From Larus michahellis (lineage: Eukaryota > Chordata > Aves > Charadriiformes > Laridae), in assembly GCF_964199755.1 (NCBI RefSeq), contig NC_133897.1, forward strand, positions 11,496,992 to 11,560,991: DNA of 64,000 nucleotides, written 5' to 3'. Shown in pieces: positions 27,212 through 42,079 of this stretch (the first letter of the stretch is position 1; each line of letters begins with the position of its first letter). The position numbers and the translations under genes were made by a program. The notes under the pieces are model-generated. The model did no database searches. It was not told where the DNA came from and saw only the letters and a program-made list of their open reading frames with translations.

Positions 27212-27269
27212 TGGATCATTGAAATGATACAGAACAGTACTGGATCATTGAAATGATGCAGAAGGGTAA
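27212..27269 (+). repeat. 29-bp tandem duplication
   Basis: A 29-bp unit starting TGGATCATTGAAATGAT is repeated once with a few substitutions in the second copy. It is a simple local duplication about 110 bp before the CR1 at 27,382. Confidence 0.85.
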
Positions 27270-27381
27270 CTGGTTATTGAAAAACAAGTCTTTAAAGCAA
27301 GAAATAAAACAAATCCTTGTCCTGTTCTTTCCCAATGCCGAGACAAGAGATCAGCCGCAGGGCATACCCATCCCACTTACA

Positions 27382-27810
27382 TTCACAGAATCATTGAATT
27401 ATGGAATCATGTTGGTTGGAAGAGACCTTTTAAGATCATCAAGTCCAATCATTAACAAAGCGCTGCCAAGTTACCACCAAACCATGTCCCTCAGCACTAC
27501 ATCTACACGTCTTTTAAATACCTCCAGGGAAGGCAACACAATCACTTCCCTGGGCAGCCTGTTCCGATGCTTCACAACACTTGCAGTAAAGAAATATTCC
27601 TTATATCCAATCTAAACACCACCTGGCACTACTTGAAGCCACTTCGTCTTGTCCTATCGCCTGTTACTTGGGAGAAAATACCAACCCCCTCCTTTCAGGT
27701 AGTTGTAGAGAGCAATAAGGTCTCCCCTGAGCCTCCATTTCTCCAGGCTAAACAACACCGGTTCCCTCAGCCACTCCTCAAAAGACTTGTTCTCTAGACC
27801 CCTCACCACT
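27382..27810 (-). mobile_element. CR1 LINE 3' fragment
   Basis: The sequence starts with the reverse complement of the CR1 3' end (CACAGAATCATTGAATTATGG, then GTTGGAAGAGACC) and continues through landmarks of the CR1 3' region: CTTTTAAATACCTCCAGGGA, TTCCCTGGGCAGCCTGTTCC, AAGGTCTCCCCTGAGCC, CTTGTTCTCTAGACCCCTCA. It is 5'-truncated at about 430 bp, typical of CR1. Open frames in it are not host genes. Confidence 0.95.
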
Positions 27811-30800
27811 TACTCAAAAGTCCATGTAACTTGATTTCAATAGCTTTCACGTGCCACCATACAGAGTGGCTATGACTGCTATGCAGTCTTAAATTGCTGC
27901 CTTCTGCAACAGGCAGAAGGCAGAAGTAATGGTATTACTTAGGTGGGTAGAATGATCCGGCTCAAAAGTCTATAATACTTGAAATAATGTGCTTTCTGTA
28001 TGGATGTAATATCTTTCCATTCACACTTTCTGTACTGAAATTGAAAGTATAATGCAAAGACATGGGGTTTTTCCTGCTACCAAAGTTAGTTATATACTTT
28101 CCATGGCTATGGGAACCCAGCGGGAGCACTTTGATATAGACTAGAGACTTCTGGCTGGAACACAAGTCTAAAAAAAACCATTTAACCTAGTGTATTTTCT
28201 GCCCACAGTGGCAAGAAATACTTGGCACTGTATTAGCAGTTTACTAGCAAAAATCCACTTCATTTTGTTTCTTATAAAATATTAGTGCTTCAGGGCCTAA
28301 TGAGCAAATACTAGCATAATTTTTGATTCACAAATACTGTGCCTATACATTTTTTTAATTTTGAGGAAAGTTTGTGTATAACTTCATCTAGAATATTTGT
28401 CTGCTTCAGAATTTTTCTGTCATTAGTCAGAATATCCTCAGGGCTGCGAGTCTCCTGTCCACATTGGTCTATAGGGGGACACAGGCATTATTCAGGGGGA
28501 TGCTATTTGTGTTTGCTCAGCTTCCTCTAGTCAAAAGTTTGCTGGGAGCAAGCTGTACAAGTGCCACATCACATTAGACCAAAATCTGTCTCTGACAGTG
28601 ATCAGCAGCAGTTCCCGAGGGAAAGAAGGTAAGAATGGGGAAATACGCCACGACACTCACCTTGGTACGATCTTCCCATTTGCCAACCATCCACCACTGT
28701 CAGACAACCCTCAGATCTATCAGGCCTCATACCAGTCTGGAGATCTGATCCACCAACAGATGTGTCACTCAGCAGATGCACAGAAAAAGGGAATCATGAC
28801 TCCACTAGTATTTTAAAGCCTCATATAATGGAATGGCAAAGTAATACAGTAGGCAAGATTCTTAAAAACAAAAGTCACTATCTGAAATCATGCTTTTTCT
28901 TGTTGCACCACTTGACTATTTTTTGATAATTCATTCCACAAATACCATATATGACATTGCAAAAAATTCTTACTGCGAAATCTGGAAAAGGTTAATTCAA
29001 GAAGGACACTAAAGCTTTTTATCAAATCTGAAAAATATTACTTCACTGTTGCTAACACCTTCCTAATAAGCCCTTTAAATTTATACACTGTCTTAAGAGA
29101 GTTCTAGGTCAAGTTAAAAAGCACAGACAACTCTTCAGAGGAATCAAGTTTATATTCAGCATGGGTAAGAATGTAATGGAAAAGGTGAACTAAAGTTTTT
29201 AGCTATTTCCATAATGACTTCTCACTTGCTGTGGTCTGTCCTACTTTCCTTCCCCTTAGCCACCCAGTAGTTTCTCTTCTGAGGAGAGAATTCTCAATTG
29301 CCTCTAAGGGAAAATTCCTAATAATTTTTTATCCTATAGCAACATACCATCTTCATGAAAAAAAAAACCTTAGATTTGCAAAAAGATATATTTGCAGATA
29401 TAAGTTTGCACCTCCTGAGATGAGACCAAGAATAAAAAGCTATTTCCAGTTTCTCACATATGGAGAATAACTACACATAGCTAATATATGAACTGAGAAA
29501 TTGCAGAGTGAATACAAAAATCATTCATGAAGCACCTGGGGATTATAACAGGGATTTATATTTATTTGCTCTATAACTACATGATACCTGGTGTTCTCTT
29601 GCTGATCTCTAAGGTCCAGAGTTGAAGTCATTCTTCTGGGGGAGAGCTGGCAGTGTGCATACTGGGGACCATCTTGGGAAAAGGAGGAACAACCTCTTTC
29701 AGTTTTCATGCAGTTGTAAAGCATCAGTTAGTGGATTTTTGGCACCAATCTGGTTTCAGAGAAATGTTCAGTTCATTTGCATCTTCTCAAATGTAGGTTT
29801 TTACAGTCCTTCCCAGATGTCACCAGATACCTACTCATTTGAGAAGAATGAAAACCAAAGCTTCTAACTCATCTGAAAGTGGTGTACCGTATCAATTTTT
29901 AAAAAGGAAATGAAACACACAAAGTATTATTATTGCAGAAAGCACTCCAAACAGCAGATTCGAGGTAATTTGAGGAATTCCTATCTAGTTTCATTTTTAA
30001 AACCCTGTTCCAATTATCTTATTTGGAAATGCAACAAATTCTTTAAGTACCCCTAAAAATATACACAGGTGACAGCACCATGCACTTTTTATTACAGACT
30101 TTTCTAGTGTGTGACATTTTGATGTCATTAAAGTGCTCAATTACCAAAGAAATGAGTGAAATAAAAATCCTGCTTATACAAAAATTCAAGGTACGATCAA
30201 AACTGCTGTGACCTATTTTTTCCCATGCTGAAAGCAAAAAGGATGAACAGTCCTGTTTACTAAGTAAGTGACAACAGCACTTGCCTATAGTTAGGCACAT
30301 GCCTAAGTATTTGCATTGGTAATCAGAACCAAAATTAAACAGACACACTTAATCATAGCTTTCAGGTAATAAACAATTATAGAAACAGTTCTCCTGTGAT
30401 TTATGATGTGTGAAAAAATCATCATAATACCTGACATATGTTATTCACAAATGAAATGTGAATAAAAATAGATTATGAATAAATATAATGTAAAATACTG
30501 AGGAATGGACTAGAGTTAAGAAACTACATAATGAGGTTAGCGTATTTCCAGCAGATCTGCCAGATTGCTAACTTTTTTACTTACAAAGAGTAGGAAAAAG
30601 ATGTTGTGTACTGACTCCAACATAACAGATATTATTATAGTACACTAACTTCCAGCTTGCCACATTTAAAGGCTATTTATTCCTAACCCTCTCTCTCCCC
30701 TTTTTCTCTGTTTTTGTGTTTGCCACCATATCTGGTCTCTATCAGCATTCATTGCTTTCATTTATACACATCTGTATAAATAATTTCTGAAGCTTTACTT

Positions 30801-33800
30801 TATAAGAAAGTTACGTATTTTCTCTAACATGTTCAGGAAGTGTCGTATTTGCAGTCTGTAAATGGTTTGTTTGCTGGGTCTTTTTTACAAACTGGTATTT
30901 AGTTGACATCTGCACAACTGGAAGGACTTTCCAAAGGTTACATGGCAATGGTGAAGCTGGTCAAACAGAGTTCTGTTAGCACAGCTGATAAGAGCTGAAG
31001 GGACTGGAAGGTGGAAAAAAATCCCAGGTATGAATGAGTCTTCACTTGATAGAAACCACAGTAGAAAGGTAGATTCTTCACCTTAAATCAGTACCCACTC
31101 TGGAGGATGAAAGCTGACCAACAATAATCTGTTTCTGGGAAATTTCATTAAGCTTTCTGATAATTAGGTTAACCTGACAGTCTGATGAAGCCAAAGCAGG
31201 ATTACAGGTGTAAGACTTCTATGCGATCTTTTTCTGCACGTATTTCTTTATATAATAGTTGCTTTACTGAATGCTGTCTAGAATAGAACACTTACTTTCT
31301 TTTCATTTGTACATGAACATTGCCTAATACTGAGGAGCGACTCAGGTGTGGCTGGCAAACTACAGAACACTACACCCTCTGTTTTCCAGGGAGTGACAAT
31401 CCCAAATAAAGTAACGCTCACACCCCATTTTAGAGAATCAGGGTTGCATGACATTATGCTACTAAAATACCAAAGCCCATCCTTTGGCTAGAAGAATTCT
31501 CTCAAATGAGAAGAGTTAAGCAGAGTATCTTTGTCAGAGAGCAGGAAAACATGGGCACTCCCGAGCCAAGGCCATCTTCCAGACTGCAACAGAGACAATG
31601 GAAATTTAACTAGAAAGACAATGTTCAAATATTTATTTGCTAATACTCCATCTTAAATAGAGCTAAACATATTGTATAAAACCATCTCTAAGTAAGCCCT
31701 ATTCAAATATTTGTTGCCTTAAATCACCTTAAATCCAGGAACCTTGGACCTGCAACCATTCTTATTTACACCAAACAAAAACAACTCCAGGAAAACTGGT
31801 GAAGCTATCCATAAAAGGCTGCATTTTATATACTTCTGTTGATAACAGAGTGTCTTTGTGCAGTGATGAATAGTTAGTACTATTCTAATACTCAATGGAC
31901 AAAAAGAAAGATGATGAATGACAGGAAGCCCACCCTGTTTAAGGAGCATTAGGTGGCCAAACTCAGATTCTAGCAGCTTCATGCAGAGAGTTAGGTGAGG
32001 CTCATCCCCCCCTTCACAGGGACTGCTATTTAATTTAGTCTCTCTGGCATGAACCTCCCTAAACTGCAAGTTAAGAGAAAGGTGCACAACTGTGCTCCTT
32101 TTAACAACCTGAGTAGCCACCCCATCACCAGGTAGCTGATCATTTCAGAGTTCTTCACTATCTGCTAAACTATGAAAGTAGTTCCATAATCTGAAGATGG
32201 TAAAGTACTGTTCGAAAATTCTCACAAGTAATTGTTTAATTAGGAAAGTTTGACAACTGGGTGTGATCAGCTCCTTCATTCAAGCTGAATCAGATCCTTC
32301 ATAAAAGCTGTGTGTTCTGCTTTCTAAAATGTCAGCCATTTGACAGCTGTTTGTTCTCAAGCCTGTGTGCTGTGTCCATTTCCTCCTCCCTTCTCAGTTA
32401 TTTACTTTCAGATTATAAACTCATTAGAGCAGGTGTTACTCAGAGAAACAAAAGCAAATGGACAGAAAAAAAAAATCTTTGTCTTGTTGGGTGGCATAAA
32501 ACCAACCAGATACAGTACTAAAACAACCTTCCCATTCCGCTTTTTAAATCCTATTGGATTATAGCATTATAAATTTTACACTATTTTAAAATGTGAGTGA
32601 TTGCTCCCAAAGAACATGGTCGGTTTCTTTTTCTGCATCGCTTAAGATGGAAATTCATCAGATAGCATCAGTTAACTTTGGATTTTCCTTCAAAATTTCT
32701 GTTTTCACTATTATTACATTTGTTTTGAATATGCAATTTTTATAACTGCCTTTCATCCTTGGAAATCATCCCCTACATGTAATGTATGTTGGTAAATTGT
32801 TATTATGAGCTGACCTAGTTGACCAAAATAAACTTCCTGATAGGTAGTCCTAACAGGAATACTTTAACAATTGAAATTTCACTTTATCATTGAGGAAAAA
32901 GAAAATTGCAAAATCTGATCCAAGATTTCAAGGGTAAAAAAAATCCCAGACATTTCTTAAATATAGATCAAACAAAAATCAAAAATCTAAAAGTAATACC
33001 CTGTGCTGAAGAATTTTGGGGGGGCGTTATCTCTGCCAACTATGTCACTAACTCCAAGATGTGTTCACCTACCTAAATGCTTGATGATATTTACCTTGGT
33101 ATGTTGTCTTCATTGATATGCAGCTGTTTCCAGAAAGTCATGACAGATGCATAGTTCCCAAATTTCCCTTTTCCTCTCCTTCTGTTCTTCTGTTGGGACA
33201 TAAGTATGAACTGGGATAATCACTGGTGACTACAGCCTTCCCCAGCAAATGGAAGGAGTTGCTGTAATCCACAGGGTTACATGAAAATACCATGAAAATA
33301 AGAAACAGTGTTTAGCTGAGAAGCTGGAATGAGAGGTGAGGTCAGGTCACAGAAGAAGTTGTGTATAATATTTTACTAGGGTAAGTAAGGCATTGCATGG
33401 ACTACATACTGAGAATACTGAGCTGTGCTAAAATCTAGAAAAGGAAAGAAGATTTTATGAGAAAGAGCTCACTGAAGATATTTGATAGCCTAATATCTAT
33501 CATATCAGATATCAAATAAAGCTGAAATATAAACAGCAAGTATATGAAGTATTCCACACTCTATAACAAATCATTTTGCCAAGAGAAATACACCATAATG
33601 TATACATGCTTTAAAAAATAGAATAGACATTTACATTCTTTGGTGGTGAATTATATGCATTAATCAAGAGTTATAATGCTTGATGCCACATTTTTAATTC
33701 AGGGCTGAAGAGTAAATAGAATTTAATGTCTAACTTACAAATCAGTTGTGTAAGAGAAGTCAGGTTAATAGGAGACTATCTTTTAGAAGGATGCAAGTCA

Positions 33801-35412
33801 AAGTTTCATGCCATGGAGAGCTCAGGGGCAATAGTGGCATAAACTAATCCTACCCCCAAACCCAGTTCCCTGTTGCCATTTCATGGATACCAGCACTAAT
33901 ACCAACTCTGTTTTCACTGCCTGGGAGCAAGGCTGGTCCATTTTTTTTTGTCTCAGCCAAACTGACACCCTTTACAAAGGCAAGATCAAGCAGTCACTGG
34001 CAGGAATACCATAAACTTTTGTTATTGCCAAACATTCTGTACCGCAAAGCTGCAGCCTGATAATAATTGAAAAAACACAGGCAATTTCTTAACATACAAA
34101 CTCCTCCTCAGGCATGAAGATGAGGCATGACCTTCCAGGTGAAGTAAAGTAGTTGTCTGAAACAGCTGCTCTGAGTTTAACTGAATTGTATTAACCAACT
34201 AAAAAAGTTGTAGAGAAAAAAAACCTTTCCTGGTGCAGCGCAGAATATTAACAAGAGAAGAGGTTATAATATCTTTAGCTCTTTTAGGACAGCAACAGAC
34301 AGACACGTAATTATCTCCTGCAGAATAATGAGAGCAGAAGATTTCTGTGTGCCAGAAATCCAAAATATCCATCAGTTTTTCAGCATCCAAGATTGATTTC
34401 TGTAAGGTATTTTGCAGAATTTGTTGAGGTTCAAACTTGAGAGATCAACAATTAATTAGGCAGGGAGGAAGTAAAAATGGGGGGTTTACATGTACCTGGA
34501 TATTTCCTGACTTTTGTTGAACCTTGTAAGTTTATTATAATATGTAGCGTGTGTTTGGTCTCAGTTGCATTGTCTTCTATGAGGACATCTGGAAGTATAT
34601 TACATTTTGGGAGGCACATATATCTGTGTGCATTACCTTGTTGGCTTGTTGGCTGTGATTTCAAGCTTATGTAACTGTCATTGCATGCTGTTAAGCTATG
34701 ACTGAAAGAAAAGACCTTACACCCACTACAACCAGCTGTACTTCCCATAAAACTTCTAGTTACTGATTTTTACACATGAAAATAGCTTGTTTTATCAACA
34801 TATGAGTTTGAAGCAAAATAGGTGCGCAACATTAAGTGCTAACTGTCCGTTCAGAGAGACTGTGCATCAATAAACTCTGTTTAGTATTTAAGAATGTTCA
34901 CTGAAAGAAACTATAGTAAAAAACACAGTAAGACGCAGCAATTTACTAAGCTACTTTACTTCTCAAAAGAAATAAATTCTATAAAGTTAAGCCCCTCTAA
35001 TCTTTTCAGAAAAAAGTTTCCTAATTTTTTGATGAGCACAGCTGTTCTGAATGGTATACTGTTAGTGGGAATGCTATGGTGTATTGAGGCTATGAAATAG
35101 TTGAGATAAAAATAGAGCCCTTCCATCCCCCTCACAAGTAAAGCCCCTAAAACTCACTTAAGAAAACTCAGTAATCCTATGTAACATTAACCTCCATGCC
35201 CTTCATGCTCTCTCTTGACTATCCCAAACTAGTAAGCGTTCATGGTCCCCTTCTTCAGCTCTCCAATACCAGACTCCCCCACCATTTGTCTCTCTTACCT
35301 ACAGACCTCCTGTTCATTTACCTGCTTTTTTCCCTTCTCTTGCTCATTCCATTATATCTCATTCAAAGGTCACCTTCATTTGTTTGCAATTACCAGAGGG
35401 TGATTTTTATTA
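27811..35412. other. AT-rich non-coding DNA
   Basis: No supported exon. The longest frame (minus strand, 32,120-31,719, 133 codons) begins at GTG, not ATG, and has no recognisable motif. A phrase near 32,413-32,450 (AGATTATAAACTCATTAGAGC) recalls the 3' end of old L2/L3-type LINEs, but the match is too short to call. Nothing else was recognised. Confidence 0.5.
35120..35200 (+). mobile_element. Possible old CR1-L3-like relic
   Basis: The words AAAGCCCCTAAAACTCACTT, followed by CCATGCCCTTCATG, recall the 3' coding part of old CR1/L3 LINEs in reptiles. The match is short and diverged. The surrounding 35,080-35,400 is strongly pyrimidine-rich on this strand. Confidence 0.25.
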
Positions 35413-35550
35413 GAATCATTTAAAAGATGGGTAGACATAGTGCTTAGAGATATAGTTTAGATTACTGATGGTTTTTGTTAGGTTGATGGTTGGACTAGAT
35501 GATCTTAAAGGTCCCTTCCAACCTAGGCAATTCTATGATTCTATGATTTT
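35413..35550 (+). mobile_element. CR1 LINE 3' terminus, plus strand
   Basis: Here the CR1 3' end is read directly: a CATTTAAAAGATGGGTAGAC block, then TTAGGTTGATGGTTGGAC and GATCTTAAAGGTCCCTTCC, and a tail of ATTCTATG octamers (35,531-35,549). It is the only well-preserved CR1 here in this orientation. Only the last 140 bp remain. Confidence 0.95.
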
Positions 35551-38500
35551 CTCAGAGACATTTTTTCCAGAACTACTACTATCCTCCATTCATCTCCCTG
35601 GTTCCAGTCCCTTACATGCCTGACTACTCACATGTAGGAGCTTCCTAAACAACTTACTTGCAAAATCTATATATCTCAAAGTCATGCCTGTGGTTTTGAA
35701 GTAATGTAGTAGGTCATCCTCAACAAACCTAACTTTAGTTTAAGCTACTTCATTTGTCTCACCTCAATGGGGAGAGACCAGTGAATCCCTCTCCAAATGT
35801 GCTTACCTCTCCCCAACTTTACCTGAGCTTCTGATTTTTGAATAGCTAAATTGCAGTGCATAGATATTTACAGCCAGATACCCACCCTAGCCTGGGAAAC
35901 AGACTGAGACAATACTAAGTGGAAAGCAATACCTGCACTCAGGGAGACACTTATCTGACCTGTGTTAGATATGTACAGTTGAGTAGAATTAATTGAAATT
36001 TATAAACTAGATACAGGTTAAAAGGAGCCTAGAATGATTAGCTCAAATAATTACATTTAGTTAGATGAATCCCACCCCTTACATTAAGAGAAATAAATCC
36101 TTTCTATTCCCAGAGCAGTTTCTCATAGTCTACACACATTTCCTGACTCGATTTTTTGCCACAGCTTTGGCCTAAATGAATGAATTAATATTCCTAATAT
36201 GTGAATCCCTTTTCCTTCTGGTCACCTCGCCTCATTTTCTCATGCCTCAAACTGGTCCATTGAACATCTCAGTTTTGCTGCTGCATTTGACTGTCTCTTC
36301 CATGAGAAAAAGTAACTCCACTCTATCTTAAAAAAAAAAAAAGTTATAGTTTAAGTTTTAAAGTTTAAACATCTTAAAGTTTACATCTTTACAGATCATA
36401 TACAACTCACTAATCCTGATCTCCAATTCCAATAATTTTACTTCTACTAAACATTTAATTTCTCATTCCCTCAATCCCAACGTGCCTCTGTTCCTTGGCT
36501 TCTCTTCCAATTGTTTCCCTGAAAACATGCTCTTCACCCACTTATTCTTCATTTGCAAACATAAAACTTCAACAATATTACTTACTGCCTTCCTAGATTT
36601 ATTAATAATGACCATGATGAGCCTAAATAAATATACATCCAGCTCAGCATCCTGACTTTGATGGAGACTAGCAGGGCACTTTCCCTGTGGTATACTTTCC
36701 CTCCTTTCCCAATTTTATCACCAAAACCAGACTTATCTTTCCTCCAATCTTTATTCAATGCCCTCCTAAAACTGCTTGTAAACACCAGCACAGATTTTAG
36801 CAAGACCTTATGTATGCTGATTTTGTAAGAATAACTTCAGAGATTTATCTAAATTTTAGACTACAGTGTAAGTGGGATAAGGTCAAAATATATAGTGTTT
36901 CCAGGAAGCTGGAATATACACTGCCTTTTGGCTTCCACAGGAAGGAATACTTCTTATGGATTTGGATATGGGAATCAGCTACATCTGAGCTCATGTTCTT
37001 ATGCTCTTTTTCCAGCCAATGGAAATCTGATCAACGCAGGAGACCTCAACTGCCTGCTCATCAGTGGGCTCCACTGCCTTCAGGGACTGCAATTGCCCTT
37101 TTCTCACTAAGGGCAGTCTCTCCACACTGAAGTTTGTACGCGTTGCTGTTCACTGTAACGAAGTACAAAGACAACTGCCTATTTATCATTAGTGTGTCAG
37201 TATTAACCACCTTTTGCTATTTTAGCAGAACTGCCCAAATATTCCAGGATCTAACAACTAGGAGTAACCTAATTTAGATTACTGATGGCATGGTATGATG
37301 ACAGTGTGGTATGATGAAGATTTTGGAACTAGTATTACTCCTTGATAGCAAAAAAAGAAGGAAGACAAGTAGAAATACTCTCTTTTATTTCACCAAATAC
37401 AGAGAAATGTTGGGGTACACTCACATAGAAAGCAGGAATGAGCTCATATTTCCAAAAACTTGTCTGTTTTCTCTCAATCAGTAAACCAAACAGAAAGAAA
37501 AAAAATCTCCCTAGAAAACCCATCCTATGAAGAACCTTTAGAGCACCCTACAATGACTTCCTTTTACTGATAGAGAAATAATTCACTTCCTGTCCATTTG
37601 AAACTTTCAACAAAAACAAGTTAGATAATAAAAAGATATTGTAGAACGGTCATGGCATGATGTAAAAAATATTAATCCATATTCTTACCTTTAATTCAAT
37701 GGAACTAACATATAGACATGCCTTGATATCAAGCTACTTTCAAATTGCTTTCTAACATAATTGATTACTTAGAAACATTTCTAGAATATACAAAAATACT
37801 TTTGAGGAAGGGAAGCATACAACTTCCTACATTGAATCCTTCAAGTTCTGAGCCCATAGCATTGTCTTAATTAAATTATTTTATTGATATTTTTATTTGC
37901 TAACATTATATCATAAATTGCACTCCATCATCAATAATTACACCAAATCAATGTGATATCAAAATACCTGAGTGCCTATGAGAAGTTCCAAATAAATATA
38001 ACTGGAAAGTCAGGCAATTTTATCTACTGAACAGATGGTAACACTGTAATTCCCCTACTTTCTCAGCCAGTCTGCTACAAGCCTCAACCAGCATTTTGAC
38101 CCAAATGCTACTGAAGACAATGGGAAGGTTGACATTGACTTCAGTGAGCTTCATCTCAGCTCAGAATTGCTGCAAGAAGCAAACTTTCAGTCTTCATGGA
38201 TCTCCAAGACAGTTGACAACTATGTCTGAGAACAAGTTATGTTAATTTTGTTATGGTAACATCTATGCAACAAGAACTAAAAGAAGATACACTATTTTGC
38301 TGTTTCCCATGAAACACCCATAGACAAAAACGCTCCAGCCCTTCTTCTGTTGGATCAGCGCTGACCGAAAAGCCAAAAAAAAGATGTATTTTTTCATCTG
38401 CCCTCCTCTTTATTTCATTCTCTTGTAACTTATGAATCAACACTGGATAAATGCTTTCTACTAATGGTAAATGAAGTCCCTGCTCTTGTAATTTCTTACT

Positions 38501-41500
38501 TCTGATCAACTTTAATCACTTTAAACTCCTAACCCATGTCTAAAATATTTTTCAACTGTTAAACATGCACTCTGTACTTTGTGAAAATCCTACAAGTAAC
38601 ATGCAACATTTTAAAAAAGTCTTTGAGTAGTTTCTATCCTCAATTACATTTAAACTCTAGTGAAATGTAAGACACAGTTTTGCTCGCTGTATGTGTCAGG
38701 AACTCACAGATACAGGTTTAGAAGAATATTTCATGTTTATAAGTTGAAATGCGACCAACTTGTCTTTTTGCTAGTTAGTTAAAAACTAAATTTGCAGGTA
38801 TTTGACTGACTTAAAAAAATTTTGCATATGATGATTTGAATATGACTTTGAAGGAACTTTTACATTGTGAATGGAATAACTGTTTCCAGAAATTTCCACA
38901 GCATATTAATGTATTCATTTAAGAAGAAAATGCAGATGGAAAAATGGGATTGCACACAGCACAAAAGATCAAATTATATTGCAAAATTATACTCATATTC
39001 ACTGAAGGTTATAAGCTTCATTTTACACATTAGAGGTCAATGTGAAGGCACTGCAGCAAGCACACACTTTCTCTCTTTTCTAATACATATGAGGATGACT
39101 TCTGCTGTAAAGTATCAGTATTTTAGGACTAATGAAATAATGTGATTAGAATGTTCACAGTTTACTTTGTTCTCAAGTTCTCTACCTCACCAAGCTGATG
39201 TAATATAAAAATAAAATACCACTGCAACTTTCTGAATAGATTAGTCTACTTTAAAAGCCATACAACTGCATGAAAAACTTTGTTAGAGCTGCAATTTTTA
39301 CTGAAGTAACTGTTTAGTGTTTATTGGAAAGCATTTTAAGTTTAACTGCTTCCTCAGCATAATTATTTTCTAATAAGAAAACGTCTCATTGAAAAAAAAA
39401 ATCCATAAAACCATCACTACGGGAACAGAATAACCCAAATCTGTGGAATTTAGCAAACATGATCAGGATATATTGTTCACAGATTATTATTTTGTAAAAC
39501 ATTCAAAAAGAAGTTCCATAATCTTAAGTGGACTGTCGCTTATAAACAATTAAAGATTTATTTAGAATATTAAACTCCGAGCCCCAGTGTTTCATCAAAG
39601 ACTAATGAACAATACTATGACCTTACATGATTTTTTTCTGCGAAAAAGATAAGAATATCTCTCCTGGGCTAAACCTGGGCAAGAGACAGAGAGAGGGGAA
39701 GGTCTATACTTTTCCTCATTTTTTCATATTTCAAATGCTACTATAAATGTCAAGAAATGGAATAATATGTGCTTTTGTTGATAATAGCATCTTATAAAAC
39801 CACCTTCCCACAGGAACAATCTACAAAGCCTCATGAATTACATAGGCAGAAGAAGCACAAATCCAAATCTTTAATCTTATTTAAATGTAACTTTAAAACT
39901 TCCAATTTCTTAAACAAGTTTGTAAGTATGTTACAAAAGAAATAGGTCACCATTTGGAGATGATTGGAAAGCATAGACAAAAGTTGACCAAAAAGAGAGG
40001 AAAATAATGAAATTGGATTAAAACATCCTATGAAATGGTAAAGGTCATGAACTTCTACTTCTGAACCAGCTTTTAGGAAGACTTTCTGAAACACTAAATA
40101 GGAATAAATTAATAAAAAGCTGTTTCTATAATTACATGGCTTTTAAGGCTGTTTCCAGTACATATTATAGAGGTTTCATAATGCACCTGTGTTCAATTTT
40201 TAATTAAAGAAGATAGGACTGTGCACAAGAAGAAACCAAATTAGTGTCTTCCACTTATAACCACAAATAATCCCAAAGCTCAGATACCTTGTAAAATTCC
40301 AGTTGCATCTTCTGTTCATGTCTAAAAATTGTAGTCTAAAATTGAACATAATCCATCATAATAGTTTGGAGTCAAGATTAATGAGATCTGAAATACTGGT
40401 CAATAAAAGAAATAAAGGAAGTCTAAGGGAAGAGACAGCTAAAACTGTTTCACTTCCAGCAATGCAAACATTTTCCTGCATCTTGTCAAACAATAAATCC
40501 TCTCCCTTCTTTCACAGAGATCTGTGAGATATCAGTTAGTTCCCTATCCCAGCAAGAAGCGGAAAGCCTTAACTTGTTGTACTGCTCTTGAAATGTCTCT
40601 GAATTATATCTCCCAGACCACTGCATTCACTGTGTAAGATCCAGCCTGCTCTTCCCCATTCCCTTCCACGCAAGGACAGCCTTAACTGTCAGGCAGGTAC
40701 CCTTGCCAAGGCAGAAGCACAGAGAAGCTACAGGGAAGTGACACACACAAAGATTGTTTTGTAGCTACAACACACTGGAAAATATTTTGTGACCCAGACT
40801 GATTTGCATTTTATATTTAGGGAGAGAGAATCAAAATCTGACTAGTTTGAAAGCACAATGTATAGCCTATTGCATTAGTAAAGGTAAAAATTACAGCTAT
40901 TACTTTCAATATTTTTATGCAAGCTTTCTCCTCAGCAGATTAGGAGAAACAGTCTATATCTATAGCAACCAGGAGAGAGGAGGGAGGGATATATCCAGCC
41001 CAAACCATTTGTCCTCAAAACCCTGCATCGCTACCTTCACTATAGCAAGCATCTAATAGCTCATTTTTATTGCCACTTGACTGAAGTCTCATTAAAAATA
41101 TGGTCAGCTGATTTTAATTCCTTCTTAATAAACAGAATGTGCATGAGGAAGACTGCAGTGATACTTTTGTGGGAGGCTTCCTTTGTTTCTTAAAGTCATT
41201 CTATTTTTTGTCAGAAAAAGATTTCTTAGGGACAGCTAGTTTAGCTTTCCCTCTCTGATCTCCATAACCACTCTGGGTAGGTATTAAACTGGGAAAAAAT
41301 ACAAAATTTTCCAAGTCATGACCTTCTTGACTTAAAGTGAGTTTCGGAAAGATACTGTAAATGAAAGGAGACTGACTTTATTAGTAGATCTCATTGGAGA
41401 AAATTCTGGTGAGCATACACTCGTGAGTGTCTCAGTGCAAGTAGAGGTCTGCCCGGGAGAGTGGCACAAGACAATAACATCTTAAAGGCACAGAGTTTGC

Positions 41501-41700
41501 TTTCAGGATCCCTTCATGTTAGTGTGGGTCATTTTAGCAGGTGGGGATGTTTACTGCAGACGGTATCTTCTAAAAGAGGAAGGGGCTGTTCAAGGAAGTC
41601 TTGACAGAAGGAGACTGTTTAATGGTCTTCACTGGGCAGCAGTGGGTATTTTTAGACACCTCTAAACAGCCTTAGCCAGCAGCCAGTGCTGCCTTCCACC
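35551..41700. other. AT-rich non-coding DNA with C-rich plus strand
   Basis: No supported exon. The plus strand is conspicuously C over G in places; for example 36,421-36,480 has 18 C and no G, and 40,441-40,500 has 16 C and 5 G. That skew fits transcription of the minus strand from the CpG island at 42.5 kb. A pyrimidine-rich segment at 36,200-36,790 contains a TTCAATGCCCTCCTAAAACTG-like phrase recalling an old LINE, not firm enough to call. Confidence 0.5.
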
Positions 41701-42079
41701 TTCAGCAGCATGAGTAAAGGGTGGACACCAGCAAAGGCTGGGCTCCACCTGGGGGTTTGTGGCCTGGGGGTTTCCCGTGGCTTCCAAAAGGGAGGGCAGT
41801 TTCGTGGGCTGAATCCACTAAGCGGGGAGGAGGGTTAAATATGTGGAGGCTGGAAGCATTTTTGGTGACTCCCCACTGGTGGGCCTCGACTTTAGGGGCC
41901 TCGTGATTGTCTCAGCGTAAGTTTTCAGCATGTGGGGAGACTTGGTGAGGCCGGGTCCTTGGAGGTGCCCCCAGAGATCCCACCCGGGACACGCGGCTGG
42001 GGCAGCTGGGGCCCTGGGCCGACCTGGGGGTGACCAGGGACCGGCAGGGAGAGGCGGGATCCGGGAGGTGTGAGGGGCT

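Larger units (their letters stand above)
11770..27381. other. AT-rich non-coding DNA
   Basis: No supported gene. Contents I could identify are a 28-bp perfect palindrome (12,401), a 20-bp direct repeat (13,845), A-rich runs (14,621 and 16,261), a TIR-like word (15,827), a TA/CA-rich run (19,685), an L2-like relic (23,266) and a 29-bp tandem duplication (27,212). The remainder shows no recognised repeat or exon by eye. Confidence 0.55.

Noticed and set aside
31719..32120. 133-codon minus-strand frame
   Set aside because: GTG start, no motif, no splice signals; compatible with chance.
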